In this document: piece after piece, positions 30,446-30,696 of the stretch | Layout: each line of letters begins with the position of its first letter | How positions within the stretch are numbered: position 1 is the stretch's first letter | From: JBGQDM01 sp041495845 | GTDB taxonomy: Bacteria; Acidobacteriota; Terriglobia; Terriglobales; Acidobacteriaceae | Direction of reading: 5' to 3' | Assembly (NCBI GenBank): GCA_041495845.1 | Contig: JBGQDM010000035.1 | Span: forward strand, 1-30,696 | DNA: 30,696 nt | The notes under the pieces: generated by a model | The model's input: the letters and a program-made list of their open reading frames with translations, nothing else | The model's database searches: none | What the model was told of the DNA's origin: nothing | Translations under genes and position numbers: made by a program

Positions 30446-30696
30446 ACATTACCCGCGCCCTCGAGGTCGCCTTGCCGGACATTCCGGCGCGCGTTGTGGC
30501 GCAACGCCCTCCTCGGCCGCACCCGCAGATGATTCACCGCGAGCACGTCGAGGGCGGGGAAACCATGGTCCGCGCCCTCGTCCCCGGCGTGGAGTGTGTT
30601 TTCAACTTCACGCCGCAAAACTGGCAGGTGATTCGTCTCTTCGATGGCCAGCGCACGAGCGAAGATGTTGCCGCCGCCTACGCGCGAGAGGCGGGA
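30442..30696 (+). CDS. PqqD-like N-terminus of a probable M50-type membrane protein (partial)
   Basis: The ATG overlaps the previous stop (ATGA) and the frame is open to the right edge (85 residues). The segment FNFTPQNWQVIRLFDGQRTSEDVAAAYARE resembles the PqqD-like/winged-helix region found at the N-terminus of site-2-protease-like (M50) membrane proteins that are often encoded beside HlyD-type proteins. A proline/arginine-rich stretch (RPPRPHPQ) precedes it. The HExxH and membrane segments that would prove an M50 protease lie outside the window, so the product name is an inference from the motif and the neighbours. Confidence 0.55.
   Translation, partial: MNITRALEVALPDIPARVVAQRPPRPHPQMIHREHVEGGETMVRALVPGVECVFNFTPQNWQVIRLFDGQRTSEDVAAAYAREAG

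Overview
The window is GC-rich and densely coded, and it looks like the chromosome of an Acidobacteriota (Terriglobia-like) bacterium. This is inferred from the family mix (secreted M13 peptidase, BNR-repeat protein, DUF1259 protein, PolX, multihaem cytochromes in a Rieske/cytochrome b operon) and from the general protein style; no rRNA or marker gene in the window proves it. Mobile-element genes, CRISPR arrays and rRNA genes were not seen.

Left part (1-5700): the 5' half of an inositol-3-phosphate synthase gene runs off the left edge. Next come a small membrane protein, a type II toxin-antitoxin pair (RES NAD-phosphorylase toxin with an Xre/MbcA/ParS antitoxin) whose promoter contains a palindromic operator, a small membrane protein with a lipoprotein, and a translationally coupled pair of a DUF1259 protein and a ChrA chromate-family transporter.

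Accessory-looking patch (5700-8600): a visibly more AT-rich stretch holds a secreted protein built of DUF4177-like repeats, an unknown four-helix membrane protein and a secreted double-cupin protein. It carries a textbook terminator and a striking pair of back-to-back hairpins.

Central housekeeping part (8900-15700): a secreted TPR protein, tRNA-Ala(CGC), ribA (GTP cyclohydrolase II), a Nudix ADP-sugar hydrolase, a CspA-type cold-shock protein, the PHP/Pol-beta polymerase PolX, and a coupled one-helix membrane protein. Several of these genes have a -10 box placed so close to the start codon that leaderless mRNAs are likely.

Electron-transport operon (15738-18944): a monohaem cytochrome c, a Rieske protein, a fused seven-helix cytochrome b and a nine-haem cytochrome c with a C-terminal anchor. 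This is a quinol:cytochrome c oxidoreductase (bc/b6f type) with a multihaem electron acceptor. Convergent to it lie a DUF421 membrane protein and a coiled-coil membrane protein, followed by thiO (glycine oxidase), a 52-residue ORF, a secreted BNR/sialidase-fold protein and a secreted M13 metallopeptidase.

Right part (25870-30696): an unknown membrane protein, a 3' fragment of a tRNA-Gln gene that resembles an integration scar, a STAS anti-sigma antagonist and, divergent from it, an operon driven by a strong promoter with a palindrome in its spacer. The operon encodes a GAF-GAF-GAF-TM-HlyD fusion, a lipoprotein membrane-fusion protein and the start of a protein with a PqqD-like region that resembles M50-type membrane proteases. 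This sensor/adaptor/protease-like cassette is the best candidate in the window for a little-described system.
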